A stretch of DNA of 64,000 nucleotides from Marinobacter gudaonensis (GTDB lineage: Bacteria; Pseudomonadota; Gammaproteobacteria; Pseudomonadales; Oleiphilaceae). How positions within the stretch are numbered: position 1 is the stretch's first letter; each line of letters opens with the position of its first letter. The notes beneath the pieces were generated by a model, which made no database searches, had not been told where the DNA came from, and was given only the letters and a program-made list of their open reading frames with translations. The position numbers and the translations under genes are program-made. Location: NCBI RefSeq assembly GCF_900115175.1, contig NZ_FOYV01000001.1:1426001-1490000 (forward strand), given 5' to 3'. Below, piece after piece: positions 47,020-55,900 of the stretch.

Positions 47020-47508
47020 TCAGAGCATCTGGCGGGTGGCCTCGTATTCACGCTCAATCTTGGCGTGAGAGTCATCCGCCAGAAACCGGGCAATCTTCTT
47101 GCCCAGCAGAGGCACATCGCAACGCACATTCAGAGTCACCCGATTGGTACAGGTCTCGCCCTGTTCCCGCAGCTGCATCATGCCCTGGATCTTCGCGGGC
47201 ACGCCCTCGATGCGCACCCGGAACTCGCAGTGCCATTCGCCATCACTCTTGCGAAACCAGTGCTCTTCCTGCCGAACCGGGTTCCACTCACGGTGGAAAC
47301 TGGCTAACACGCCTGGAACCGCCAGGGAGCTGGTCACTTCCCGCTCAATTACCAGCTTGCCTGAGGATTCATCCCGGGCCCGCTCGGCAACGCGCACGTT
47401 GCGGGCGCCCAGTCGCGCATTCTTTTCCTGGATGTGCGATTCATCGAAAAATGCGCCAAGCACCCGGTCCAGCCGGGCGTTGTAGGGGTGTTCAAACTCC
47501 AGTTCCAT
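47020..47508 (-). CDS. DUF2505 family protein
   Basis: Cytoplasmic protein of 162 residues related to the SRPBCC/START-like lipid-binding fold under the DUF2505 label (begins MELEFEHPYNARLDRVLGAF). It is marked by a polar, beta-rich middle and a charged C-terminal helix (ADDSHAKIEREYEATRQML). The start at 47508 has GAGGAG upstream. The frame beyond it, to 47628, is not supported. The ligand and role are unknown. It is a single gene divergent from bioA. Confidence 0.82.
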   Translation of the reverse strand: MELEFEHPYNARLDRVLGAFFDESHIQEKNARLGARNVRVAERARDESSGKLVIEREVTSSLAVPGVLASFHREWNPVRQEEHWFRKSDGEWHCEFRVRIEGVPAKIQGMMQLREQGETCTNRVTLNVRCDVPLLGKKIARFLADDSHAKIEREYEATRQML

Positions 47509-47676
47509 CAGCGACTCCTCGTTGTTTTCAGGGAATTCTGCGATGGCCCGCGCCCGGCAACATTGGCCGCCCGGTCGCACCCGGTTGGCACGGTGGCCAG
47601 CAGGTGCTGTTAACTGTAATATCCGCACAGGTTAACCGCCGATTTTCCAGAACCGACCGTCTGACGGAGATTAAAC

Positions 47677-49029
47677 ATGCGCAATGCCGACCTGGTGGCC
47701 CGTGGCCTCAAATCCGTGTGGCACCCCTGCACCCAGATGAAAGACCACGAGAAGACCCTGCCCCTGGTGCCGATCAAACGGGGCGAGGGCGTCTGGCTGG
47801 AGGATTTCGAGGGCAACCGGTTTATCGACGCGGTCAGTTCGTGGTGGGTGAATCTCTTTGGCCACGCCAACCCGCGAATCAACGCCGCCATCCAGAAGCA
47901 GATCGGGGAACTGGAACACGTCATTCTGGCGGGCTTCACCCACGAACCGGTGGTTAACCTGTCAGAGCGCCTCATAGAGGTAACGCCAGACGGCCTCAAC
48001 AAATGCTTCTATGCCGATAACGGCTCCTCGGCCATCGAGGCGGCCCTGAAAATGAGCTTCCATTACTGGAAGAACCAGGGCAAGCCCGGCAAGAAGAACT
48101 TCGTGAACCTGAGCAACAGCTACCACGGTGAAACCCTGGGCGCTCTCGCCCTGGGGGACGTCGCCCTGTACAAGGACACCTATCAGCCGCTACTGATGGA
48201 GGTGCTCACCGCGCCCTCCCCGGACGCCTTCAACAAGGAACCCGGCGAGACCGACGAGGCCTACGCCCTGCGACAGTTCGAGGCGATGGACAAGCTGCTG
48301 GCCGAGAAGCACGACGAGATCTGCGCCGTGGTGGTGGAGCCCCTGATCCAGTGCGCCGGTGGCATGCGCATGCACCACCCGATCTACCACACCAAACTGC
48401 GTGAGGCCTGTGACCGCTACGGCGTGCATCTGATCGCCGACGAAATCGCGGTCGGTTTCGGCCGCACCGGCACCCTGTTCGCCTGTGAGCAGTCCGGCAT
48501 TACCCCGGACTTCATGTGCCTGTCCAAGGGCCTGACCGCCGGCTACCTGCCGCTGTCTGTCGTGCTGACCACCGACCGGGTGTACGAGGCTTTCTACGAC
48601 GACTACGAAACCCTCAAGGCCTTCCTGCACAGCCACAGTTACACCGGCAATCCGATCGGCTGCGCGGTGGCCCTGGCCACCCTGGACATCTTCCGGGATG
48701 ACAACGTGATCGAGAGCAACCGGCAGCTCTCCGCCTGCATGGCCGACTCCGTGGCCCACCTGGCCGACCACCCGCACGTGGGTGACATTCGCCAGCACGG
48801 CATGACCCTGGCGGTGGAAATGGTGAAAGACAAGGCATCGAAAACCCTGTTCCCCTGGCAGGAACGCCGTGGCATCCGGGTATACCAGCATGCATTGACC
48901 CGCCAGGCCTTGCTTCGCCCCCTGGGTAATGTGGTTTACTTCATGCCGCCGTATGTGATCACCGAGGAGCAGATCCGCCATCTCGCCCAGGTGGCCACGG
49001 AAGGCATCGAGATCGCGGTCCGGGATTGA
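47677..49029 (+). CDS. bioA: Adenosylmethionine-8-amino-7-oxononanoate aminotransferase
   Basis: PLP-dependent enzyme of biotin synthesis that uses SAM as amino donor. The protein has 450 residues. BioA-specific segments are present: the N-terminal VWHPCTQMKDHE, SSWWVNLFGHANPRINAAIQ, and the PLP lysine in FMCLSKGLTAGYLPLSV. GGAG precedes the ATG. It is separate from other bio genes but close to SAM synthesis. Biotin is also needed by the urea carboxylase in this window. Confidence 0.95.
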   Translation: MRNADLVARGLKSVWHPCTQMKDHEKTLPLVPIKRGEGVWLEDFEGNRFIDAVSSWWVNLFGHANPRINAAIQKQIGELEHVILAGFTHEPVVNLSERLIEVTPDGLNKCFYADNGSSAIEAALKMSFHYWKNQGKPGKKNFVNLSNSYHGETLGALALGDVALYKDTYQPLLMEVLTAPSPDAFNKEPGETDEAYALRQFEAMDKLLAEKHDEICAVVVEPLIQCAGGMRMHHPIYHTKLREACDRYGVHLIADEIAVGFGRTGTLFACEQSGITPDFMCLSKGLTAGYLPLSVVLTTDRVYEAFYDDYETLKAFLHSHSYTGNPIGCAVALATLDIFRDDNVIESNRQLSACMADSVAHLADHPHVGDIRQHGMTLAVEMVKDKASKTLFPWQERRGIRVYQHALTRQALLRPLGNVVYFMPPYVITEEQIRHLAQVATEGIEIAVRD

Positions 49030-49073
49030 GGGCCGCCGGGACATCTGCCATAACCGCTTCGGAAATCCGGCCC

Positions 49074-49808
49074 ATGCGCATACCCCGAATCTACACTGAG
49101 ACCGCCCTCTCCGAGGGCGCCACCGCCGACCTGGACGACAACGCCGCACAGCATGTCGGCCGGGTGCTGCGCATGCAGCCGGGGCAGGAGCTGCGGCTAT
49201 TCAATGGCGACGGCAACGACTACCCCGCCACCATCACCGCCGCCAGCAAAAAGAACGTGGCAGTGCAAGTGGGCACCCCCGAGGCCAATGCCACGGAATC
49301 CCATCTGGAAATTGTCCTGGGCCAGACCCTCTCCAAGGGCGACCGCATGGATTACGCCGTGCAGAAAGCCGTCGAAATGGGCGTGACACGCATCGTGCCG
49401 CTGACCACCGAGCGTTGCGATGTGAAGCTCAAGGGCGACCGCGAAGACAAACGCCTGCGCCACTGGCAATCGGTGGCCGTCAGTGCCGCTGAACAGTGCG
49501 GCCGGGCCCGGGTGCCGGACATCCTGCCGGTCATGAGCGTCTCCGAATGGCTGGAACATACCCGTGACTGCGACGTGCGCCTGGTGCTCCACCATCGAAC
49601 GGAACACGCCCTGAAAGCCATCATCCCACCCCAGCGTCTGGCCCTGATGATCGGCCCCGAAGGCGGATTATCCCCGGACGAAATCACCCAGGCGGAACAG
49701 GAGGGCTTTCTTCCCGTCGCCCTCGGCCCCCGCGTCCTGAGAACCGAGACTGCTCCCGTTGCCGCCATGGCCCTGTGCCAGTACCTCTGGGGCGACATCG
49801 GCGGTTGA
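49074..49808 (+). CDS. rsmE: 16S rRNA (uracil(1498)-N(3))-methyltransferase RsmE
   Basis: SPOUT-class methyltransferase of 244 residues acting on the 30S subunit. It has an N-terminal PUA-like part (MRIPRIYTETALSEG, DDNAAQHVGRVLRMQPGQEL) and the C-terminal knot with ALMIGPEGGLSPDEI and LGPRVLRTETAPVAA. The start at 49074 is chosen because it matches the usual RsmE opening. The frame extends upstream to overlap the bioA stop at 49026. It is followed 145 bases later by hairpin repeat E. Confidence 0.94.
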   Translation: MRIPRIYTETALSEGATADLDDNAAQHVGRVLRMQPGQELRLFNGDGNDYPATITAASKKNVAVQVGTPEANATESHLEIVLGQTLSKGDRMDYAVQKAVEMGVTRIVPLTTERCDVKLKGDREDKRLRHWQSVAVSAAEQCGRARVPDILPVMSVSEWLEHTRDCDVRLVLHHRTEHALKAIIPPQRLALMIGPEGGLSPDEITQAEQEGFLPVALGPRVLRTETAPVAAMALCQYLWGDIGG

Positions 49809-49952
49809 CCCGCAACGACCGTACCGCCGTCTCACGCCGGCACCCAAGTCATTGACATAACGGGGGCCCCACAACATCATCCTGTTCAATCAAAACGTGG
49901 CAGCAAGCGATTTCAACCGCTCCCTGAAGAAAGCCGACACTGAAGTTTGATC

Positions 49953-50059
49953 GAGCGGTCGGGGCAGCACTTCGGAAACCGTGCGGAGCCATGGATGGCG
50001 GAGCCGAGCGTACACGGACGTATTTACAGCGTGTTTCCGAAGTGCTGCCCCGGCCGCTC
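49953..50059 (-). repeat. Family-1 hairpin repeat, copy E
   Basis: Twenty-seven-base arms (49953-49979 with 50033-50059, one G-T mismatch) enclose a 53-base core. On the minus strand the core starts ACGCTGTAAATACGTCC, contains GTGTACGCTCGG and ends CATGGCTCCGCACG. The core is closest to copy C. It lies in the rsmE-DUF445 gap, 36 bases before the DUF445 ATG, so it would form part of that gene's leader. I see nothing else in 49809-50094. Confidence 0.92.
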
Positions 50060-50094
50060 AGACACCAGAACATAAAAGAAGCGCGAGTATCAGG

Positions 50095-51324
50095 ATGACA
50101 AGCCTGCTAAGTACCCAAGAATTCTGGCAATACCTCAGCATCCCGCTGATTGCCGCCCTGATCGGCTGGACCACCAACTGGCTTGCCATCAAGATGACCT
50201 TCTACCCGCTGGAATTCATCGGCAAGCCGCCCCTGCTGGGCTGGCAGGGCATCATCCCCTCCAAGGCCCGGAAAATGGCCGCCATCAGCGTTGATGCCAC
50301 CATCTCCAAGATCGGTACCGTGCGCGAAATCTTCCAGCAGATCGACCCGAAAGTACTGGCGGCGCACATCGTGCACAACGTCGATCCTCGCATCGAGGAA
50401 TATGTGGACGAAATGATGCTTAGGGAATACCCCACCTTCTGGGAAAACCTGCCCTCATCTGCCCGCAACATGGTCTACGACCGGGTCCGCAAGTCGACGC
50501 CGCAACTGGTGGACAACCTCGTTGAGGACATTTCTGACAACATAGAAGACCTGCTCGACATCAAGGGCATGGTCATCGAACGCCTGGCCAGTGACAAGCA
50601 GTTGCTGAACCGGATTTTCATCGAATGCGGTGAAGTGGAGTTCCGATTCATCATCAACTCGGGCCTGTATTTCGGCTTCCTGTTCGGCCTGATCCAGATG
50701 GCCGTATGGTATGTGTATCCGAGCTGGTGGGTGCTGCCATTTTTCGGCCTGCTGGTGGGCTGGGCCACCAACTGGATCGCACTGAACGTGATCTTCCGTC
50801 CCCTGCACCCGAAAAAGGTCGGTCCGTTCAAGCTCCAGGGCCTGTTCCTCAAGCGCCAGCCAGCAGTGGCCGAATCCTTCTGCCACATTGTGACCCACGA
50901 GATCCTCACCGTTGGCAACATCATCAATGCCATTCTCGGGGGCCCCAGGGGCGACCGGGCCCGCAACATGGTGAAGAAGCACATCAAGCCCCTGGTGGAC
51001 GAGACCGCTGGCATGGGCAAGGCCCTGACTCAGATGGCTTTCGGCCCCACGGGCTTCGCCACATTGAAGAACCAGGTGGGGGAAAAGGCCATCGAGATTT
51101 CCCAGACCTCCTTCAACAACCCGATCTTTGAAAGGGATCGGGCCCAGGCGGTGGAATCGATCATGGTAGAACGCATGATTGCGCTCTCTTCTGAAGAGTT
51201 CCAGGATCTGCTCCGCCCCTGCTTCCAGGAAGACGAGATCAAACTGATCCTGGTCGGCGCCTTCCTCGGTTTTGCCGCCGGTGTCTGCCAACTGGTCTTC
51301 GTCTTCGGGGAGTCCTTCCTCTAA
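50095..51324 (+). CDS. DUF445 family membrane protein
   Basis: Inner-membrane protein of 409 residues. It opens with a membrane segment and the family motif LIGWTTNWLAIKMTFYPLEF, which recurs in degenerate form as LLVGWATNWIALNVIFRPLH near residue 220. A hydrophobic C-terminal helix ends the protein. The two repeats are separated by a helical soluble domain. The function is unknown, and related proteins are found across bacteria. The start at 50095 avoids the repeat E sequence that the open frame runs through. Confidence 0.87.
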   Translation: MTSLLSTQEFWQYLSIPLIAALIGWTTNWLAIKMTFYPLEFIGKPPLLGWQGIIPSKARKMAAISVDATISKIGTVREIFQQIDPKVLAAHIVHNVDPRIEEYVDEMMLREYPTFWENLPSSARNMVYDRVRKSTPQLVDNLVEDISDNIEDLLDIKGMVIERLASDKQLLNRIFIECGEVEFRFIINSGLYFGFLFGLIQMAVWYVYPSWWVLPFFGLLVGWATNWIALNVIFRPLHPKKVGPFKLQGLFLKRQPAVAESFCHIVTHEILTVGNIINAILGGPRGDRARNMVKKHIKPLVDETAGMGKALTQMAFGPTGFATLKNQVGEKAIEISQTSFNNPIFERDRAQAVESIMVERMIALSSEEFQDLLRPCFQEDEIKLILVGAFLGFAAGVCQLVFVFGESFL

Positions 51325-51433
51325 TTTTTGACACCGGATTGCCGGGCGGAGCCTGTGCAAGAATGCGTCGTACCTCTATACTCATGAAAACGGAGGTTCA
51401 CAACTTCGAGCAGGCTTGACCCGGAGGCAACGG

Positions 51434-52483
51434 ATGCCAGGTTTTCTCTCCTGGATTTCAGGATTATTTTCATCACCCCAGCCCGCGCCACCCACACCGG
51501 AAGTGCGACTGTTCAACCCCTCTCCACTGAACCCGGAAATCGATGCCCCGGACCGGGCGGCCGACATAACCCGACAACTGGAAGACCACCTTTTCTGCTG
51601 GCTGCTGGACTGCGAACCCGCAACTTTTCAGACCGAGCCTGAAGGGCTCGAAGAGGTTCTGTCGGAACTCGGGCGCCGTTTGCACAGCCAGACAATGGAA
51701 GAACTGCCGAGACAACCCATGAGCCTGCCCATGCTGATGCGGGCGCTGTCGGATGACTCCACCGATCGCCACCAGCTCACCGACATCATTCTCAAAGACC
51801 CATCCCTGACCGACCAGCTTCTGCAAATCGCCAACAGCCCCTATTTCAGGCCAGGCGACCATGTCATCGAGTCTGTGGATCAGGCGGTCTTTATATTGGG
51901 CGTGGACGGCATCCGCAACGTCATATCGGCCGCCGTCATGCGCCCGATGATGGCCGCCAGGAACAGCCGGGAAGCGCTTTTTGGCCAACGCTCCTGGCGC
52001 TGGGGACTGACCTGTGCTCGGGCGGCGGAGCTGATTGCCAAAATCCAGCATGAAGACACCAGCGCCCACTTCATGGTGGGTCTGCTGCCCTCTCTGGCTT
52101 ACATTACCGTCCGGCGGGAGCTGCAACGTATCTGCCGCACCAATGCTGGAAATAGAGAACCGGAGCCGGCGCTGATTCGCCACGCCCTGGCGCGATACCA
52201 GTGGGCCACCTGTCAGACCATCGCCAATGAGTGGAATCTGCCGCCTAAGTACCACGCCTACCTGCTGGCGGCGGAGCGTCCTGTTCCCCTGTCTCGGCAC
52301 ACCCCACTGACCGACGGCATGGTGATCGGAACCCGTGAGGTACTCAGGCATGCCCACCAGCGGAACCTCGCCGAAGAGGATCTACCCACCGTACTGCGCC
52401 TGACACATGAACAGATCAGTAACGTGCGGCGGGCGCTGCAGGTCATGCTGCGGGAGGGCGGCCGGTCAAACGTCCGAAGTTGA
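51434..52483 (+). CDS. HDOD domain protein
   Basis: Cytoplasmic signalling protein of 349 residues. An HDOD domain, a relative of HD phosphohydrolases without the catalytic HD pair, spans about 95-300 (LPMLMRALSDDSTDRHQLTD, LTDQLLQIANSPYFRPGDHV, VDQAVFILGVDGIRNVIS). The N-terminal 80 residues are low in structure. The ATG at 51434 has GGAGG at a good distance, and an in-frame TTG lies 18 bases upstream. HDOD proteins often act in stress, motility or second-messenger control, but no partner is evident here. The 3' end overlaps the convergent yihY gene by 18 bases. Confidence 0.88.
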   Translation: MPGFLSWISGLFSSPQPAPPTPEVRLFNPSPLNPEIDAPDRAADITRQLEDHLFCWLLDCEPATFQTEPEGLEEVLSELGRRLHSQTMEELPRQPMSLPMLMRALSDDSTDRHQLTDIILKDPSLTDQLLQIANSPYFRPGDHVIESVDQAVFILGVDGIRNVISAAVMRPMMAARNSREALFGQRSWRWGLTCARAAELIAKIQHEDTSAHFMVGLLPSLAYITVRRELQRICRTNAGNREPEPALIRHALARYQWATCQTIANEWNLPPKYHAYLLAAERPVPLSRHTPLTDGMVIGTREVLRHAHQRNLAEEDLPTVLRLTHEQISNVRRALQVMLREGGRSNVRS

Positions 52484-53827
52484 GGCGGCTTCTGTTCGAG
52501 CCTCGGCATTCTCCTGCCGTTCGGCGCGGTGGCCGCGGAGAAGATCAGCGAAGCTGCGGCTCTCGTCACCGCGTCGGATGCTGACCAGCTCCTCGGGAAT
52601 CACCCGGGGCAGCCGGTCCACAACCCGGTCCTCATCGTTACGCACTACCCGCAAGACCTCACCCACAGTAATCAGATCCAGCGAGCGTCCCGGGGCAAGT
52701 CGATCCCCGTTGCGCCCTGCCAGAATCAGCAGGCCTGAGCGGATCAGCTTGTCGCTGAGGGCCCGGGTCACTTCTCCAGGCACATTGAGAGACTGCTCCA
52801 GAGCTTCCTGCTGCGGTGGCGGCCCGCCCTCACTGAACGGCTTGGCAACCAGCCACATCATGGCCAGGGCCACACGCTCCTGCAGCTCCGGCGCCAGTTG
52901 CACCTGCTGCCGCTTGGCCACGGAGCCCGGATTCTGCAGGTAAAACGCCAGACTGGCGCCGAGCAGAAGGATCATCCAGTTGAGATAGATCCAGATCAGC
53001 AGAATGATGCCGATGGCGAAACTCGAGTAGATGGCCGCGTACTTGGCCGAGCCGGCCACAAAGGAGGCGAACAACATTCCGGCCGCCTGCCAGGACACGC
53101 CGGCCACCAAACCACCAATGAAGGCGTAGCGCAACTTTACCCGGGTGTTGGGCATGAACACATACACGAAGGTGAACGCTCCCACCACCAGGAAGAACGG
53201 GGTGAAGCGGCTGACCACCAGGATCAGCGAGCCAAAGGGCTCGATTTCCATGAGTGTCTGAACGATGGTCGAGGAAAAGATGGTCGCGCTGACGCCGATG
53301 GCCGAGACCATCAAAAGCGGCCCCACCATGATCACGCTCAGATAGTTGCTGAACCGCTGCGCCATGGAACGCATGTCCGGCACCCGCCAGATCATGTTGA
53401 ACGACCGTTCGATTTTCTGGACCAGGGCAATCACGGTGTACACCAGCAGGGCCAGCCCCACCGACCCCAGCACGCCCACCTTCATGTTGTCCACAAACCC
53501 GAGAATCCGCTCCGCCAGCTCCACGCCCTGGGGCCCCAGCGGCTGCAGAAACTGGTAGAGGAAGGGCTCCATCCGCTGGTGCACTCCCAGGGCCTTGAGC
53601 ACCGAAAAGCTCAGGGCCAGCAGCGGCACAATACTGAGCAAGGTGGTGTAGACCAGGCTCATCGCATGGAGGGTCAACTGCCCGCTGATGACGTCTCGCG
53701 CCATGGCATAGGCCGTGCGCCCGACCTTGTAGAGCCAGGTCCACGGCCAGTGCTGGGGCGGGTTGGAGTTGGACAGAATCCAGTTTTCAGCCGCCTGGAG
53801 CCTGTCCTTAAATTGGAATGCAGCCAC
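52466..53827 (-). CDS. YihY/BrkB family inner-membrane protein
   Basis: The protein has 453 residues from a GTG start with AGGAC upstream. About six membrane helices lie in the first 300 residues, with the family segments MSLVYTTLLSIVPLLALSFS and YAAIYSSFAIGIILLIWIYL. A soluble C-terminal extension of about 150 residues resembling a winged helix (VTRALSDKLIRSGLLILAGR) follows, as in the longer YihY proteins. The old label ribonuclease BN is incorrect for this family. The function is unknown. The 3' end overlaps the HDOD gene tail-to-tail. Confidence 0.9.
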   Translation of the reverse strand: MAAFQFKDRLQAAENWILSNSNPPQHWPWTWLYKVGRTAYAMARDVISGQLTLHAMSLVYTTLLSIVPLLALSFSVLKALGVHQRMEPFLYQFLQPLGPQGVELAERILGFVDNMKVGVLGSVGLALLVYTVIALVQKIERSFNMIWRVPDMRSMAQRFSNYLSVIMVGPLLMVSAIGVSATIFSSTIVQTLMEIEPFGSLILVVSRFTPFFLVVGAFTFVYVFMPNTRVKLRYAFIGGLVAGVSWQAAGMLFASFVAGSAKYAAIYSSFAIGIILLIWIYLNWMILLLGASLAFYLQNPGSVAKRQQVQLAPELQERVALAMMWLVAKPFSEGGPPPQQEALEQSLNVPGEVTRALSDKLIRSGLLILAGRNGDRLAPGRSLDLITVGEVLRVVRNDEDRVVDRLPRVIPEELVSIRRGDESRSFADLLRGHRAERQENAEARTEAASTSDV

Positions 53828-53896
53828 GCATCGTCCTGCCAGTCAGTGTTTTCCTAAGCTTATCAGGCAACTGACAGTAAACAACCCGGACCGGTG

Positions 53897-54844
53897 TTAT
53901 TTGGTGCTGCCGGACACCGATGCCAGGTTTTTCGCCGTGATAACGACGATCCGTTGCCGCGCCTCGCGGCTGGCCCAGGCCGAGTGCGGCGTAATGATCA
54001 GGTTGGGAATGTCGTCCGCGAGCAGCGGATTGCCGCTGCGGGGCGGCTCCTCGGTGAGCACGTCGAATCCGGCTCCGCCGATCTCGCCCGCGCGCAGGGC
54101 GTCCGCCAGTGCCTGCTCGTTCACCAGACCACCCCGGCTGGTGTTAATCAGCAGCGCATCCCGCTTCATCATCTTGAGCTCCCGCGCGCCGATCAGATCC
54201 CGGGTTTCATCCGTCAGTAGGCAATGCAGCGAGAGCACGTCTGCCTGAGGGAGCAGTTCGTCCAGCGGAACCCGGGCATAACCATCCACCTCGCCCGGGC
54301 CCTGCCCCGGTCGGGCGCCAAGCAGAACCTTCATGCCGAACGCCGCTGCTCGCTCTGCCACGCCCTGGCCCAGGTCGCCGTAACCAACGATCCCGAGGGT
54401 CCGGCCCTCCAGCTCCATGATCGGATGATCCATCAGGCAGAACATATCGCTCTGGCCCCAGCGGCCAGCACGGACATCCCGGTCATAATCCAGCAGGCGA
54501 GTAGCGAGGGCCAGCATCAGCGCCATGGTGTGCTGGGCTACTGTGGAGCGGCCGTAATTGGTCACGTTCATCACCCGGATGCCGTGCTCCTTCGCCGCGG
54601 TCTGGTCGATGTTGTTCAGCCCCGTGGCCACCACCGCGATGGTTTTCAGCTCCGGGCACGCTTCGAAATGATCGCGACCGAGCACCACCTTGTTCACCAG
54701 AACTGTATCAAACCCGCGGATCCGCTCCAGAACCTCGTCCGGGGTCGTGCGTTGGTACTTTGTAAGTTCGCCGGTCACCGATTCGATCGGTGACAGGTCC
54801 ACGTCATCGCCAAGGGTATTGGCATCCAGGAACACCGCTTTCAT
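53897..54844 (-). CDS. D-2-hydroxyacid dehydrogenase (glycerate dehydrogenase-like)
   Basis: NAD(P)-dependent reductase of 2-keto acids, 315 residues. It has the Rossmann motif TLGIVGYGDLGQGVAERAAA (about 146-165) and the family signature INTSRGGLVNEQALADAL with catalytic Arg/Glu/His candidates (DVLTEEPP and LIITPHSAWAS). The overall pattern is close to HprA-type hydroxypyruvate/glycerate dehydrogenase. The exact substrate is not certain. AGGAG precedes the ATG. It is divergent from tpm. Confidence 0.9.
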   Translation of the reverse strand: MKAVFLDANTLGDDVDLSPIESVTGELTKYQRTTPDEVLERIRGFDTVLVNKVVLGRDHFEACPELKTIAVVATGLNNIDQTAAKEHGIRVMNVTNYGRSTVAQHTMALMLALATRLLDYDRDVRAGRWGQSDMFCLMDHPIMELEGRTLGIVGYGDLGQGVAERAAAFGMKVLLGARPGQGPGEVDGYARVPLDELLPQADVLSLHCLLTDETRDLIGARELKMMKRDALLINTSRGGLVNEQALADALRAGEIGGAGFDVLTEEPPRSGNPLLADDIPNLIITPHSAWASREARQRIVVITAKNLASVSGSTK

Positions 54845-54959
54845 ACTTTTCTCCTGAGTCCGATTAGCGACAGATTAAGGTAGACTGAAACAAACGTCCA
54901 AAACTCCGCATTTCCGGGCAACAACCCGGTATGAACGGGGTGAATCAAGGGTGAAGACT

Positions 54960-55613
54960 ATGGAACATGAATTCTGGCATGAACGCTGGGCCAAAAAAGA
55001 AATCGGCTTCCATGAGGGCACGGTCAACCAGTACCTCCATGACCACTGGCCAGAGCTCTCCGGAAAAGGCACCGATGCCGTTTTCGTCCCCCTCTGCGGC
55101 AAGGCCCACGATATGTGGTGGCTGCACGACCGGGGGCACCCGGTTATTGGTGTGGAACTGAGCGACATTGCCTGCAAGGACTTCTTTGAAGAGGCCGGTG
55201 AGAAAGCCAGGGTCCACCCGGGCGAGCCGTTCACCACGTTCCGGCACGACGACCTTCAGCTCTGGTGCGGTGACTTCTTCCAGCTGGTGCCCGACGACCT
55301 CAAGCATATCCGCCTGGTCTACGACCGCGCCGCCCTCATCGCGCTACCGCCAGGCATGCGCAAGGGCTATGTAGACCATCTGACCGCCATCATTCCGGAC
55401 GGCACAAGGATCCTGCTGATCACCCTGGACTACGATACCGAGATCAAGGGCCCGCCGTTCAACGTGAGCGATGAGGAAGTGCACCAGCTCTACCAGGACG
55501 ACTACCAAATCGAGCACATCCTGACCAACACCCTGGCCAAGGATCATCCGTTCACCAAGCGAAAAGGCCTGGAGAACGCTTCGGAGAGTGTGTTTCGTCT
55601 CACCAAACTCTAG
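54960..55613 (+). CDS. tpm: Thiopurine S-methyltransferase
   Basis: SAM-dependent methyltransferase of 217 residues, the standard length for bacterial TPMT, which also methylates selenium and tellurium compounds. Signature segments are EFWHERWAKKEIGFHEG, FVPLCGKAHDMWWLHDRG, VIGVELSDIACKDFF and YDRAALIALPPGMR. The ATG at 54960 sits at a proper distance from AAGG. An in-frame GTG at 54951 is too close. A 7-bp hairpin follows the stop. Confidence 0.95.
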   Translation: MEHEFWHERWAKKEIGFHEGTVNQYLHDHWPELSGKGTDAVFVPLCGKAHDMWWLHDRGHPVIGVELSDIACKDFFEEAGEKARVHPGEPFTTFRHDDLQLWCGDFFQLVPDDLKHIRLVYDRAALIALPPGMRKGYVDHLTAIIPDGTRILLITLDYDTEIKGPPFNVSDEEVHQLYQDDYQIEHILTNTLAKDHPFTKRKGLENASESVFRLTKL

Positions 55614-55635
55614 CGCCCACGCCCCCGCTCTGGTC

Positions 55636-55657
55636 GCCCGGCCGCAATGTGCCGGGC
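55636..55657 (+). terminator. Hairpin downstream of tpm (REP-like)
   Basis: GCCCGGC pairs with GCCGGGC across CGCAATGT, followed by TACAAAAAC rather than T residues. The GTAGCCCGGC end on the minus strand resembles a common intergenic repeat, so it may be a single REP unit serving as the mRNA 3' end. The remaining gap to 55900 is AT-richer and must hold the prkA promoter. I see no convincing sigma-70 or sigma-54 site there. Confidence 0.45.
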
Positions 55658-55900
55658 TACAAAAACCCCACAGCCCTCTAACATAATTTAATGAACCTTA
55701 ACCACACGCCCACTGTCCAACTTCCGAACGGTGAACTAAGCTCAAGTTAAGCAAGCCGGCCACGAGTCATTCGCGCACAGGCTTGCAAGTATCCATTCCT
55801 TCCACCCATAACTAGACCAACCGCCCGGACGGGCGGCACCGACTGCAACGGGGATATTGCGTGAACTGAAAGCTGAAGATACAGCGAGCGAGGGCAATCT

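Noticed and set aside
55834..55848. Sigma-54 promoter (GGCAC...TGC) before prkA
   Set aside because: The GG and GC elements are 8 bases apart instead of the required 10, so it is not a valid -24/-12 pair.
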